In this document: piece by piece, positions 41,610-50,111 of the stretch | How the letters are laid out: each line of letters opens with the position of its first letter | Numbering within the stretch: the stretch's first letter is position 1 | NCBI GenBank assembly: GCA_020633975.1 | Contig: JACKCR010000012.1 | Span: forward strand, 45,046 to 109,045 | Length of the DNA stretch: 64,000 nt | Direction of reading: 5' to 3' | Origin: Candidatus Eiseniibacteriota bacterium | GTDB lineage: Bacteria; Eisenbacteria; RBG-16-71-46; CAIMUX01 | Notes under the pieces: generated by a model | What the model saw: only the letters and a program-made list of their open reading frames with translations | Told to the model about the DNA's origin: nothing | Database searches by the model: none | Translations under genes and position numbers: made by a program

Positions 41610-42352
41610 GCGCGGTCGAGATCGCGCTGCTCGTGGCCGGCGGACTGATCGCTGGAATCGTCAACGCTTTTGCGGGCGGTGGATCCTTCCTCACCTTCCC
41701 GCTTCTCATGGCGGTAGGACTGCCTCCTCAAGTGGCGAATGCGACGAACCGGGTCGCGATCGTGCTCCAGTGTACGGCCGGAAGCGCGACCTACCATCGT
41801 CACGGTGTCTTCCCTTGGCGTCCGCTGCCTTGGTTCGCCATCCCGATGGTCATCGGGGCCGTCCCTGGTGCGATGCTCGCGTCTCATCTGGACGAGAGTT
41901 CGTTCCGAAAGGTGTCGGCGTTCCTGCTCGTTGCGATGATCTCGACCATCTTCATCGATTCCAAGAAGTGGACGAGGGAGAAACCGGAGGGTGGGCGGTT
42001 CCACTGGTGGCACGCGCCCGTATTCGTGCTCGTGGGAGTCTATGGGGGCTTCCTCCAGGCTGGGATCGGACCGATCATGCTCGGACTCCTCGTGCTCACT
42101 GCTGGGTTCGATGTCGTGCGCGGGAACGCGATCCGGTTCGGTCTCGCGGGGATCTTCAACCTCGCCGCGCTGCTCCTGTTCGCGTCTCAGGGGCAGGTGA
42201 ACTGGTTGGCCGGGGCGATCCTCGCCGTCGGCAACACGGCTGGGGGAGTGATCGGCGCACACCTCGTGGTGAGGCGCGGGACGCGCTGGGTTCGCTACGT
42301 CGTGCTCGCTTCCGGTCTTGCTGCCGTAGCGAAGCTGCTCTTGGGAGGTTGA
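41606..42352 (+). CDS. TSUP (TauE/SafE) family permease
   Basis: About 248 residues with eight or so membrane helices. Members move sulfite, sulfoacetate or other organic anions across the inner membrane. GLIAGIVNAFAGGGSFLTFP followed by LLMAVGLPPQVANATN is the N-terminal signature; the second half repeats with GVYGGFLQAGIGPIML and GNAIRFGLAGIFNLAALL. It is coupled to udgB upstream (ATGA) and to a second TSUP gene downstream (TGATG). The substrate is unknown. The ribosome site GGAGG lies before the ATG. Confidence 0.88.
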   Translation: MSAVEIALLVAGGLIAGIVNAFAGGGSFLTFPLLMAVGLPPQVANATNRVAIVLQCTAGSATYHRHGVFPWRPLPWFAIPMVIGAVPGAMLASHLDESSFRKVSAFLLVAMISTIFIDSKKWTREKPEGGRFHWWHAPVFVLVGVYGGFLQAGIGPIMLGLLVLTAGFDVVRGNAIRFGLAGIFNLAALLLFASQGQVNWLAGAILAVGNTAGGVIGAHLVVRRGTRWVRYVVLASGLAAVAKLLLGG

Positions 42353-43077
42353 TGAGCTCCGAAGTCGTTCTGCTCGTGCTCGTGTCGCTCGTGGCGTCCA
42401 CGGTCTCAGGTGTCCTGGGGATGGGCGGGGGCGTACTCCTCATCGCCTCCATGGCCGCGGTGCTTCCGGCTGCGGTCGTGGTTCCGGTTCATGGAGTCGT
42501 CCAGCTCGTCAGCAACTTCACGCGAACACTTCGCCTCCTCGGCCACGTGAAATGGAGGATCGCGGCACTCTACGTGCCCGGTCTCGCGATCGGAGTCTGG
42601 GTCGCGCTCCGCCTCTACCAGGGCAGTAGTCTCGCCTGGTTCAAACCTGCGATCGGTGCGTTCGTGCTGGCGTTCCTCGTCTGGGATCGCGTCAAGCCGA
42701 AGCACCTCCAGGTGCCTCTCTGGATCTTCTTCCCCGTCGGGATCGGCGCGGGATTCATCACGATGCTCGTGGGCGCGGCCGGCCCCTTTCTGGCCGCATT
42801 CTTCCTGCGCGACGACTTGGAACGTCGTGAAGTGATCGCCACCAAGGCGTTCCTCCAGACGTTCGGCCACGCGCTCAAGATTCCGGCCTTCCTCAGCCTC
42901 GGATTCGACTATTCAGCGGAACTCCACCTCATCGTTCCGATGCTTGCATCGGTCATCGTGGGCACGTTTCTCGGGACGTGGCTTCTAGGACGGATGAAGG
43001 AGTCGCTCTTCAGGAAGGTGTTCCGTTGGGTACTCGCGGCGCTAGCACTCCGTCTCCTCGCGACTCCGTGGATCTGA
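42352..43077 (+). CDS. TSUP (TauE/SafE) family permease, second copy
   Basis: About 241 residues, again all membrane helices. The first half has STVSGVLGMGGGVLLIASMA and VVPVHGVVQLVSNFTRTL; the second has GFITMLVGAAGPFLAAFFLR and ATKAFLQTFGHALKIPAFLS. The pattern differs from the first copy, so these are paralogues rather than a recent duplication. The two genes may form one transporter or carry related substrates. Its 3' end overlaps the truncated AraC-type gene on the opposite strand by 68 bases. Confidence 0.88.
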   Translation: MSSEVVLLVLVSLVASTVSGVLGMGGGVLLIASMAAVLPAAVVVPVHGVVQLVSNFTRTLRLLGHVKWRIAALYVPGLAIGVWVALRLYQGSSLAWFKPAIGAFVLAFLVWDRVKPKHLQVPLWIFFPVGIGAGFITMLVGAAGPFLAAFFLRDDLERREVIATKAFLQTFGHALKIPAFLSLGFDYSAELHLIVPMLASVIVGTFLGTWLLGRMKESLFRKVFRWVLAALALRLLATPWI

Positions 43078-43504
43078 CGTCTACGGCGGCCCACACGGCT
43101 GCTGCGAGAGCCGACGCCTCGGCTCCGAAGACGTCGCACGCGGGCAAGACCCGGTCCGCGAGGGCGGAGACCGGCCCGCCGAGGAACGGTCGGAATCCGC
43201 CGGGGCGGAACTTCACTGCGAAGACGCATCCCTCGTCTCGGAGCTCTCGCTGGAAACGAGCGCGTGTCGGTCCCGAGACCTGGGCCTCGTTCCCCGAATC
43301 CATGACGAAGTGGACGACAGGATGGGGCAGGGTCGAGACCGCCTGCGGAGGGTCGCCGGTCAGATCCCAGCGTACCGTCCAGAAGTGCTCGATGAACGGG
43401 GCCAGATCCGGCGACGCGTAGAACCGCTCGTGGAAGATCCGTTGGGACTTCCTCCCGCCGACCTCGAGGACGCCCCGCACGGGATCCGTCTTCCGCTCTG
43501 CCAT
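43010..43504 (-). pseudogene. AraC-type regulator truncated before its DNA-binding domain
   Basis: About 164 residues. The front and middle match the sensor half of AraC regulators of the DUF6597 type: FHERFYASPDLAPFIEHFWT then VRWDLTGDPP, PHPVVHFVMDSG and FAVKFRPGGFRPFLGGPVSA. Full members continue into a two-helix-turn-helix AraC domain of about 100 residues; here the frame stops after a short non-matching tail (RSTESRGDGVLAPRVPNG), because the following sequence is the TSUP gene on the other strand. It may be a deletion remnant or a short binding-only protein. It is divergent from the DUF3224 gene. Confidence 0.65.
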
Positions 43505-43578
43505 CGGTTCTGTCGCGTTTCTTCAAGAGACCGAGGTGGACATGCCCGTAGGATCGGGGGATCCCAATCGGAGGTGGC

Positions 43579-44073
43579 ATGCGACTCAGGATCGTTACGA
43601 TCATAATCGGACTCGTTCTCTTCTCCCACGGTGCGTTCGCGGGGAGCGAGCGTCCGGAAACCCACAGTATGGAGGCAACGATGCAGGTCCGCGGCGACTT
43701 CGATGTCCGCACCATTCCCCAAGCTCCAGATGATCCCTCCGCCGGTCCCTTCGGGCGGCTCTTCCTGGACAAGACGTTCCACGGAGAGCTGGAGGCATCG
43801 AGCCAGGGCCAGATGATGGCGTTCCAGTGCGCTCAGGAAGGGTCCGCCAGCTACGTCGCGTTGGAGCAGGTGACCGGAACGCTGGGCGGCAAGAGCGGAA
43901 GCTTCGTGCTCCAACACGACGCGATGATGCAAGGTGGGGAGACGAGTCGCTGGAACGTCCTCGTCGTTCCCCACTCGGGCACGGGCGAACTCGCAGGGAT
44001 CACGGGCGAGATGAAGATCATCATAGAGGGCGGGAAGCACCACTATGAGTTCACCTATTCGCTCGAGCCCTGA
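43579..44073 (+). CDS. DUF3224 family protein with signal peptide
   Basis: About 164 residues. A signal peptide (RIVTIIIGLVLFSHGAFAG) precedes a DUF3224-like domain: LDKTFHGELEASSQGQMMAF, YVALEQVTGTLGGKSGSFVL followed by QHDAMM, and LVVPHSGTGELAGITGEMKI with a final HHYEFTYSLE. The family is a small beta-barrel of unknown function, usually cytoplasmic; export here is unusual. GGAGGTGGC lies directly before the ATG. No functional partner is adjacent. Confidence 0.82.
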   Translation: MRLRIVTIIIGLVLFSHGAFAGSERPETHSMEATMQVRGDFDVRTIPQAPDDPSAGPFGRLFLDKTFHGELEASSQGQMMAFQCAQEGSASYVALEQVTGTLGGKSGSFVLQHDAMMQGGETSRWNVLVVPHSGTGELAGITGEMKIIIEGGKHHYEFTYSLEP

Positions 44074-44182
44074 CCCCCGTGTCTTCGGGCGGACCCTCCG
44101 GGAGCATGAACGAGGACGATGCCGGCCCGGCCGTCGACATCGAGTCCATCGAGGACGCAGCCGCCTCCAGAACCGGTGAGTC

Positions 44183-45739
44183 CTACTGGAGTGCGATCAT
44201 CTTGTGATAGGTCGGCTCCCCGTCCACGCTCAGGCGCAGGTGGTACACACCTGCCGGAAGTTCGCTGCCTGACGCATCGCGCCGTGACCAGCCCACGGCG
44301 TGACGTCCTTGGGACTGGCTCCGATCGACCAGTGTCCGGACGAGGCGACCGCCAGAGTCGAAGACCTCCAGCAGAACGTGGGCGTTCGGTGTCGCGACCG
44401 AGTACTCGATCGACGTCGAGCGCTCGAGCGGGTTGGGGACGTTTCGGATCACCGCTTCCGACGGGACAGGCTCGTCCAGGCCGGACACGGCCTGGAACGA
44501 GTACGCGGCGACGACCGGGGGATTCGAGTACGTGCCCTGCTCTCGATCCGCACGTTGATACGTGAGGTAGAGCAGTCCCGTCGCGGGATCGAATGATCCG
44601 CCCCCGAGCTCGGTGGAGGGGAAGAGGGCGGGTAGCTCCCCGTACTCGTACGGTCGGATGTCGTACGGCTCCATCTCTCCGTTCTTCGCCGCGACCAGAT
44701 CCTGCATGTCCCAGAGCCAGTAGTAGAGGGCGTAGTCGCTCGCGTCGCGGGGGCAGTAGCCTCCACATTCGCTACCGTCCCCACCGGTCTGGACGCACTT
44801 GTAGCAGACGCCGCTCTCGTGGCCGCCCGAGTAGCCGAAGGTGGCGTAGGTACTCGTCCCTGGGACGATCAGTCCGTAGATGGCGCGGGATATGTGTGTC
44901 CAGAGGTCGTTCTCGCGGCTGTCGTTCATCAGGTCCGTGTGGAGCGGGTGGTCGAGCGAGAAGTCGAGCAGCGGTGTAGTTGGGACGTTGACGGGACCAT
45001 CTGCGACGAACGCCGAAGGGTCGAACACGAACGCGGACGGGCCGACGCTCAGCCGGCCGATGATCGGAATGCCGCTCGACTGTCCCGTGATGTAGCTACC
45101 GCCGAGCTCCGCCTGCCACTCGGTCGGAACCGGAGAGATCCAGCCCGACGTATGACCAGCGCCGCCGTCGAACGTGTGGAACCCGACGACTTCCGAGCCG
45201 GCGAGGTCGCCCGGAGAGCGGAGCACGGCCGTCGTCTCGCTGTTGTCCGCCGGGGCGTCGTAGTACTCGTACGCGTTGGCGAGCAACACCGTGCCGTGCG
45301 AGGGAAGGTCGACTAGCGCCATGCCGCCGATCCGGTCGAGTTCGTCGGGATTCCCCGCGGTCGTTCGATCGAGCAGCGTTGCGAACGTCTGGAGCGGGGC
45401 CGTCGCCATCTCGAGGTCGGAGAGGGTCGTGCTTACGACCAGCGGGGGTACAGCGAACTCCGCGATCGCCTGCTGATACGTGTGCCCGACGATGAGGATC
45501 GAGTGGGACGAGCCGTCGTAGGCGATCGGACCTTGGGAGTAGTTGAGTGACGAGATCCCGAACGTGTCGTCCGGGAGCCTGAACGCACCTTCGTAGACGA
45601 TGTCCCCGAGGTGAAGGAGAGGGAGGCCGAGAAGTGCGTTGCCACCGGACGTCGTGGTCGTGGCGCCAGGGCTGACGGCGACGACCGGCGATAGCGCGAG
45701 GAGAGACAGCGAGACCAGGGTCCGAATGGGGGATGCCAT
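44183..45739 (-). CDS. Secreted protein with propeller-like repeats and C-terminal sorting-type domain
   Basis: About 518 residues. A signal peptide (LVSLSLLALSPVVAV) opens the protein. The middle has repeated strand units such as YEGAFRLPDD, IGGMALVDLPSHGTVLLAN and FDPATGLLYLTYQRAD, which look like a beta-propeller. There is a cysteine cluster VCYKCVQTGG, ECGGYCPRD near 330-350. The last 90 residues form the FlgD-Ig-like tail: IRNVPNPLERSTSIEYSVAT, VFDSGGRLVRTLVDRS and LPAGVYHLRLSVDGEP. Similar tails are seen in the esterase at 36211. No catalytic motif is found; the role is unknown. Confidence 0.72.
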   Translation of the reverse strand: MASPIRTLVSLSLLALSPVVAVSPGATTTTSGGNALLGLPLLHLGDIVYEGAFRLPDDTFGISSLNYSQGPIAYDGSSHSILIVGHTYQQAIAEFAVPPLVVSTTLSDLEMATAPLQTFATLLDRTTAGNPDELDRIGGMALVDLPSHGTVLLANAYEYYDAPADNSETTAVLRSPGDLAGSEVVGFHTFDGGAGHTSGWISPVPTEWQAELGGSYITGQSSGIPIIGRLSVGPSAFVFDPSAFVADGPVNVPTTPLLDFSLDHPLHTDLMNDSRENDLWTHISRAIYGLIVPGTSTYATFGYSGGHESGVCYKCVQTGGDGSECGGYCPRDASDYALYYWLWDMQDLVAAKNGEMEPYDIRPYEYGELPALFPSTELGGGSFDPATGLLYLTYQRADREQGTYSNPPVVAAYSFQAVSGLDEPVPSEAVIRNVPNPLERSTSIEYSVATPNAHVLLEVFDSGGRLVRTLVDRSQSQGRHAVGWSRRDASGSELPAGVYHLRLSVDGEPTYHKMIALQ

Positions 45740-46064
45740 GGTGACCTCCTGGGAGGGCGCGCGTTTGGCGCGCGGTTCGATCGATCCCTTTGGCCCCGTG
45801 GTGAGGGGACGCTACCACGGATCCCGGCGCCTCGCGGAAATCCTGGTCGCCGAACCTCCGGCGAGATCAAGAAACCCCGCGTTCCGGTCGATCCACACGT
45901 AGGAGTGTCCCTCGGGAAGGGACTGAGAGCCCGTCCGGCGTATCCGGATCGGCCCGTTGCGATCGTCCCAGGAGTGGAGGTCAACGGGCTGAAGGGCAAT
46001 AGGATAGGGGGCGGGCGAAGCCGCTCGGGCCCCGAGAAGGACTCAGGAGGAGGCCCCACACGCC
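45740..46064. other. divergent intergenic region before the flagellar filament operon
   Basis: These 325 bases separate the secreted protein gene (leftward) and flgN (rightward). No gene recognised. It holds a sigma-28-like motif at 45867-45894 and a GCGCGC-GTTTG-GCGCGC hairpin near 45756-45773, inside the leader of the leftward gene. CAGGAGGAGG (about 46048-46056) is the flgN ribosome site. Confidence 0.5.
45867..45894 (+). promoter_or_regulatory. candidate sigma-28-like promoter of flgN-flgK-flgL
   Basis: TCAAG (45867-45871), 15 bases, GTCGATCC (45887-45894). The same arrangement is seen at 4579-4606. The -10 matches five of eight positions of GCCGATAA. Hook-filament junction genes are often sigma-28 dependent, which fits. 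Confidence 0.3.
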
Positions 46065-46556
46065 ATGGCAGGACCGGTCCCGTCTTCTACGGTCGAGTCC
46101 GTACTGCGCGAGGAGATCTCTCTCGGTCGCGCGCTCCTCACCGCTCAGCGTGAAGTCTGGGAGTCGCTCTGCCAGGCAGAGCCGGCGCATCTGCTCGTGC
46201 CCCGTTTGGTCCAGCAGGAGTCTGCGCTCGACGCTTCCCGGCAGGCTGCTCGCCGGCGCGCCGAAGCCCTCGTCTTGGTAGGGGGGATGGATGCGTGGCT
46301 GCTCACGCTCCCACTCGCTGTGGCGAACTCCATCCGGACGCTGCGAAGCGAGGCGCATCAGCTCAAGGGTGAGATCGAAGCGCTGGCGACCCAGTGCACC
46401 TGGCTCGCGAGGCGGAGCGCGTACTGGCTCGAGGCGCAGCGCGCCCTCATTGGGGAGCTGGCGGCGGAACGGTTGGGCCCGGGGACCTACGGTGGTGGGG
46501 GACAGAAGCGCAGGGAAGGTCAGGTGACGGCCTCGGTTCTCGATCGGTCGGCCTGA
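46065..46556 (+). CDS. flgN: FlgN-like export chaperone
   Basis: About 163 residues, almost all helix. FlgN proteins hold FlgK and FlgL before export through the flagellar apparatus. The call rests on place (immediately before flgK and flgL), on size, and on the helical pattern with VESVLREEISLGRALLTAQR at the front, a central coiled stretch (LRSEAHQLKGEIEAL) and a Gly-rich tail. Family identity is low, as is usual for FlgN. CAGGAGGAGG precedes the ATG. Could be another helical chaperone. Confidence 0.62.
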   Translation: MAGPVPSSTVESVLREEISLGRALLTAQREVWESLCQAEPAHLLVPRLVQQESALDASRQAARRRAEALVLVGGMDAWLLTLPLAVANSIRTLRSEAHQLKGEIEALATQCTWLARRSAYWLEAQRALIGELAAERLGPGTYGGGGQKRREGQVTASVLDRSA

Positions 46557-46646
46557 CCACGACGGAGTGCGAGTAGGAGACGCTAGGAAAGCGAGGCTCG
46601 CGGTGGAGACGTCCGCCAGCGAGCGCTCCAGGAGGAAGGATCCTAG

Positions 46647-48002
46647 ATGCCTGGTCTGATCCAAGGGCTCGAGATCGCACGGCGCGCGCTTCTCGCGCAC
46701 CAGTCTGCGATGAACATCACGGGCCACAACATCGCGAACGTCGCCACGGAAGGCTACACGCGACGGCGCCCCGTTCTCACTCCGACCGTCCCGGAAACCA
46801 CGCCCTGGGGGATCGTCGGCACCGGTGTCCAGCTCGAAGACGTTGCGCGGACCCGGAACACGTTCCTCGACGATCAGGTGCGCAAGGAGTCCGCGTTGGC
46901 GGGGAGTTGGGACGCCCGATCCCAGGTGCTCCAGCAGGTCGAAGCGGTGCTCGGCGAGCCTTCCGACGACGCGATCGCCGGTCTCCTCGACCAGTTCTAC
47001 AACGCGTGGCTCGAGCTCTCGAACCAACCGGAAGACTTCGGCGCGCGGGCCGTCGTGCTCCAGTCCGCCGAAGCCCTCGTCTCGGGACTCCAGGACCAGG
47101 ACGCCCGGCTCGACGACGTCATCGAGTCGACAGACCTCGAAGTCGAGCAGCGGGTCAAGGACATCAACAACACGCTGAACGAAGTCGGAAACCTCAACCT
47201 CCAGATCATGCAGTCCGAGGTGACCGGAGCGGTCGACGCCGATCTCAGGGACCGCCGCGATCAGCTCCTCGATCAGCTGGCGCGCGAAGCGGGCGCGACG
47301 CACTTGGTCCGCGCCGACGGCTCCGTGGTCGTCCGGCTCGGCGGGCGGACAGCCGTCGAGGGGACGGACGTGCATGGTCTCCGTGCCGAGCGCTACACGG
47401 TCGGCGGCAAGCTGGAAGTGCGCGTGCTCTTCGACTCCGACGGATCGAAGCCCCGGGATCTCAGCGGTGAACTCGGCGGCATCATCAGCGTGCGAGAGGA
47501 AGTGCTCCCGAGGTTCCGGAAACAGCTGGATGGGCTCGTCGCCGGCCTCGTCGACCGAGTGAACCTGATCCACCGGGCCGGCCCGTCCGGAGTGAACTTC
47601 TTTTCCGGAGCGACCATCGACACGCTCGAGGTCGAGCCCGAGATCGCGGCGGACATCACACGGATCAATGCAGGGAGCTCCGGCGATCCGGGTGACAACG
47701 ACATCGCCTTGGCCCTCGCGGCACTCCGTGATGAGCGGTTCCTCGAACGTGGCACCGCGACCGCAGGGGACGTCTTCCGGCAGATCGTGACCGAAGTGGG
47801 AAGCCTCACCCGTCAGGCGGGCTCGGTGAGCGGTGCGCAGGCGGCCGCGTTCAACGCGGTGGTGGTGCAGCGCGAGTCCGTCATCGGAGTGAGCCTCGAC
47901 GAGGAGCTGACGAACCTCGTGGAGACGCAGAAGGCGTATGAGGCAGCGGCCCGGATCTTCAGCTCTGCGGCCGAGATGATCGACGTGCTCTTGGCGATGT
48001 GA
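46647..48002 (+). CDS. flgK: Flagellar hook-associated protein 1
   Basis: About 451 residues. FlgK joins hook and filament. The N-terminal rod/hook signature is present: IARRALLAHQSAMNITGHNI followed by ANVATEGYTRRRP, then VEQRVKDINNTLNEVGNLNL and DLRDRRDQLLDQLAREAGAT, and the end EELTNLVETQKAYEAAARIF followed by SSAAEMIDVLLAM. Length is within the smaller members. The ribosome site AGGAGGAAGG lies before the ATG. Second gene of the filament operon. Confidence 0.95.
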   Translation: MPGLIQGLEIARRALLAHQSAMNITGHNIANVATEGYTRRRPVLTPTVPETTPWGIVGTGVQLEDVARTRNTFLDDQVRKESALAGSWDARSQVLQQVEAVLGEPSDDAIAGLLDQFYNAWLELSNQPEDFGARAVVLQSAEALVSGLQDQDARLDDVIESTDLEVEQRVKDINNTLNEVGNLNLQIMQSEVTGAVDADLRDRRDQLLDQLAREAGATHLVRADGSVVVRLGGRTAVEGTDVHGLRAERYTVGGKLEVRVLFDSDGSKPRDLSGELGGIISVREEVLPRFRKQLDGLVAGLVDRVNLIHRAGPSGVNFFSGATIDTLEVEPEIAADITRINAGSSGDPGDNDIALALAALRDERFLERGTATAGDVFRQIVTEVGSLTRQAGSVSGAQAAAFNAVVVQRESVIGVSLDEELTNLVETQKAYEAAARIFSSAAEMIDVLLAM

Positions 48003-48075
48003 TTCCAGTGATGACGCCTGCTCGGTTCTGGCCGATCCGCCGTGAGCTTCGCAGACGTCCGGAGGTAGTTGGCTG

Positions 48076-48987
48076 ATGTCGTTCCGCATCTCGACGAGGG
48101 CACTCCACGACACCATCTCGCAGGCGGTGCTCGACTCCCAACAGACCGTGCTCCAGCTCCAGCGCGGGTTGGCCGACGGCCGGGCGATCCGTAAGCCCTC
48201 GGATGATCCCGTCGGGACGAACGTGGTCATGCAGTACCGGGAGCGACTGCGCGCGAACGAGCAATACCAGAAGAACATGGAGGTCGTGCTCTCCCACCTC
48301 AACGCGGTCGACTCGACCATGTTCATGATCCAGGAGCAGCTGATCCAGGCCCAGTCGATCCAGGTGCGGGGGGCGGACGACTCCCAGGGGCAGGACGCGC
48401 GGAACGCTCTGGCCCGCGAAATCGACCAGATCGCCCAAGCGGTCATCGACCTCGGCAACACCCGCTTCGCGGGCGTCTACATTTTTGGTGGGACTCGAAC
48501 GCTCGAGCCCGCCTATACGACGGAGCTCGACGAGAACGGATTCGTCGCGAGCGTCGAGAAGAACCCGAACGGAATCGACGGAGACGTCAGACGTCAGGTT
48601 GGACGCGATCTTTCTCTCAGCATCCATGTGTCTGGCGACGATGTATTCGGAGTAGATCAGGAGCTCTTCCAAACGCTTCTAGATCTTCGTGATGCCCTCT
48701 TGGCGGGAGATCGGGAAGCCATCCAGGCGACCCACGACCGTCTCGAGGCAGCACAGGATCAGGTGCTTGGAACGCACACGTTCGTCGGATCACTCCTCAC
48801 GCGGGCGGAAGCCCTCAAGGGACGACTCCAGGCGGATGAGGTCACGAACGAGTCCGGAAGGACGCGAATCGAAGACATCGACGTGGCGCGGGCTCTGCTC
48901 GATTTCAATCAGAACCAGGTCGCATTGGAGGCCGCCCTCGACGCAGGTTCGAGGATCCTTCAGTCCAGCCTGCTGAACTACCTGTAG
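48076..48987 (+). CDS. flgL: Flagellar hook-associated protein 3
   Basis: About 303 residues, the usual length. FlgL is the second junction protein. Motifs: MSFRISTRALHDTISQAVLD, LQLQRGLADGRAIRKPSDDP, DQIAQAVIDLGNTRFAGVYI followed by FGGTRTLEP, and DVARALLDFNQNQVALEAAL at the end. The gene follows flgK by 73 bases. A ribosome site GGAGGTAG lies before the ATG. Confidence 0.95.
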   Translation: MSFRISTRALHDTISQAVLDSQQTVLQLQRGLADGRAIRKPSDDPVGTNVVMQYRERLRANEQYQKNMEVVLSHLNAVDSTMFMIQEQLIQAQSIQVRGADDSQGQDARNALAREIDQIAQAVIDLGNTRFAGVYIFGGTRTLEPAYTTELDENGFVASVEKNPNGIDGDVRRQVGRDLSLSIHVSGDDVFGVDQELFQTLLDLRDALLAGDREAIQATHDRLEAAQDQVLGTHTFVGSLLTRAEALKGRLQADEVTNESGRTRIEDIDVARALLDFNQNQVALEAALDAGSRILQSSLLNYL

Positions 48988-49059
48988 GAACGGCGATGAT
49001 GCTGCGATGCTCCTGAGAGGTCGCGGTCACCGAGGCGAAGGAAGCGAGGATCGCGAACC

Positions 49060-49527
49060 ATGACCTCAGCGGCGAAAGAGAACGGCGGGCCCAGAAGCGG
49101 GGCCGAGGTCTTTCTTCCCGACGGGTTGCTCGGATTCGAGGACCTGACCCGATTCACGATCGTGGAAGACGAGGGAGCCCAACCGTTCTGCCGACTCCAA
49201 TCTCAGGACGATCCTGAGGTGATGTTCATAATCGTCGATCCTGTAATTATTTACGGCAATGACTATGCGGTTCCTTTGGCGGAGTCGGACCGGGATATAC
49301 TCGATCTCGGGCCTGAGGACGTAGTGGACACCTGGGTACTCGTCGCGCCCGTGGAGGGTCCCGAGAGATTTGCTGCCAATCTCAAGGGTCCTGTGGTATT
49401 GAATACGCGGAATCGAGTTGCAAAGCAGGTGGTCGTCTACAATCCTGCCTATGCCTTCCGGCACCCAATCCGGATGGCGGACACGGCCTCCGACCGGGCT
49501 CGACTGAAGGCCCAGGTCTACCGGTAG
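49060..49527 (+). CDS. fliW: Flagellar assembly factor FliW
   Basis: About 155 residues, the family length. FliW binds CsrA and flagellin in turn, so that CsrA is held away from the flagellin messenger until flagellin is exported. Visible family motifs: [79 protein letters not shown] followed by [11 protein letters not shown]. It lies 55 bases before csrA and is followed by fliC, the usual partner set. The ATG follows AGCGAGG, a modest ribosome site. Confidence 0.95.
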   Translation: MTSAAKENGGPRSGAEVFLPDGLLGFEDLTRFTIVEDEGAQPFCRLQSQDDPEVMFIIVDPVIIYGNDYAVPLAESDRDILDLGPEDVVDTWVLVAPVEGPERFAANLKGPVVLNTRNRVAKQVVVYNPAYAFRHPIRMADTASDRARLKAQVYR

Positions 49528-49582
49528 TCGTAGGGAAACATCACCTGGCTCGGCGTCGACACGCCAACCGGGGGAGGCGCGA

Positions 49583-49834
49583 ATGCTGATCCTGACACGG
49601 AAGTTGGGCGAAAACATCCGCATTGGGGATCGGATCAAGATCATCATCCTCGATGTGAAGGGCGGACAGGTGAAGCTCGGTATCGATGCTCCGCCGAACG
49701 TCGCCGTTCACCGGGAAGAGATCTATGAGAGGATCCGCGACGAGAACCGGCGTGCGTCCGGAATCTCGAGCCGTGCGCTCAAAGAGGTCGCCCAGATCTT
49801 CAACAAGGGAAAGCGTCGCGAAGGCGAAGAGTAG
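49583..49834 (+). CDS. csrA: Carbon storage/translation regulator CsrA
   Basis: About 83 residues. [20 protein letters not shown] then [20 protein letters not shown] and [11 protein letters not shown] is the entire conserved RNA-binding fold, with Arg near 44 (VHREE) for GGA recognition. The tail after residue 60 is longer than in E. coli CsrA (61 residues) and Lys/Arg/Glu rich. It represses translation by binding GGA motifs in leaders; the nearest target is the fliC leader (50022-50111). GGGGGAGGCGCGA precedes the ATG. A strong terminator follows. Confidence 0.96.
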   Translation: MLILTRKLGENIRIGDRIKIIILDVKGGQVKLGIDAPPNVAVHREEIYERIRDENRRASGISSRALKEVAQIFNKGKRREGEE

Positions 49835-49862
49835 CCGTCTCGACTCATCCCGCGAGTTTGCC

Positions 49863-49906
49863 AGTGAGGGCAGGGTTCAGAGGATCCTGCCCTCACTGTG
49901 TTTTTT
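49863..49906 (+). terminator. Rho-independent terminator after csrA
   Basis: AGTGAGGGCAGG (49863-49874) pairs perfectly with CCTGCCCTCACT (49886-49897), loop of 11 bases, followed by GTG and six U (49901-49906). It ends the flgN-csrA operon and separates fliC, which has its own promoter. Confidence 0.93.
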
Positions 49907-49988
49907 GCCCCAGTGCGGGTTCTCCCCATTCTCCGGGGCCTCGATTCCGCGCCATCTGACGCAAACTGTCCGAGGAGCGACGTGAATC

Positions 49989-50015
49989 TAAAGATGTCCC
50001 TCTCGCCTCCGAAAA
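49989..50015 (+). promoter_or_regulatory. sigma-28 promoter of fliC
   Basis: TAAA (49989-49992), exactly 15 bases, TCCGAAAA (50008-50015) against the consensus TAAA-N15-GCCGATAA: six of eight in the -10 and all of the -35. Transcription would start near 50022. Confidence 0.82.
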
Positions 50016-50021
50016 TCGTGA

Positions 50022-50111
50022 CTAGGTGACCCGACTTCCGAGTCGGGCCACCCGCCACAGGGTATGGACACCCGGTCGCCCGAGGCGGCCATTTCCCGGA
50101 GGTCATCGAAG
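50022..50111 (+). promoter_or_regulatory. fliC leader with hairpins and two GGA motifs (probable CsrA target)
   Basis: The leader of about 90 bases has three stems: CCCGACT-tccg-AGTCGGG (50030-50047), GGGT-atggac-ACCC (50060-50073) and GGTCGCC-cga-GGCGGCC (50074-50090). One GGA lies in the hexaloop of the second stem (50066-50068), the best CsrA context; another begins the ribosome site GGAGGT (50098-50103), eight bases before the ATG. Two GGA sites about 32 bases apart, one covering the ribosome site, resemble the hag leader of Bacillus. Confidence 0.6.
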
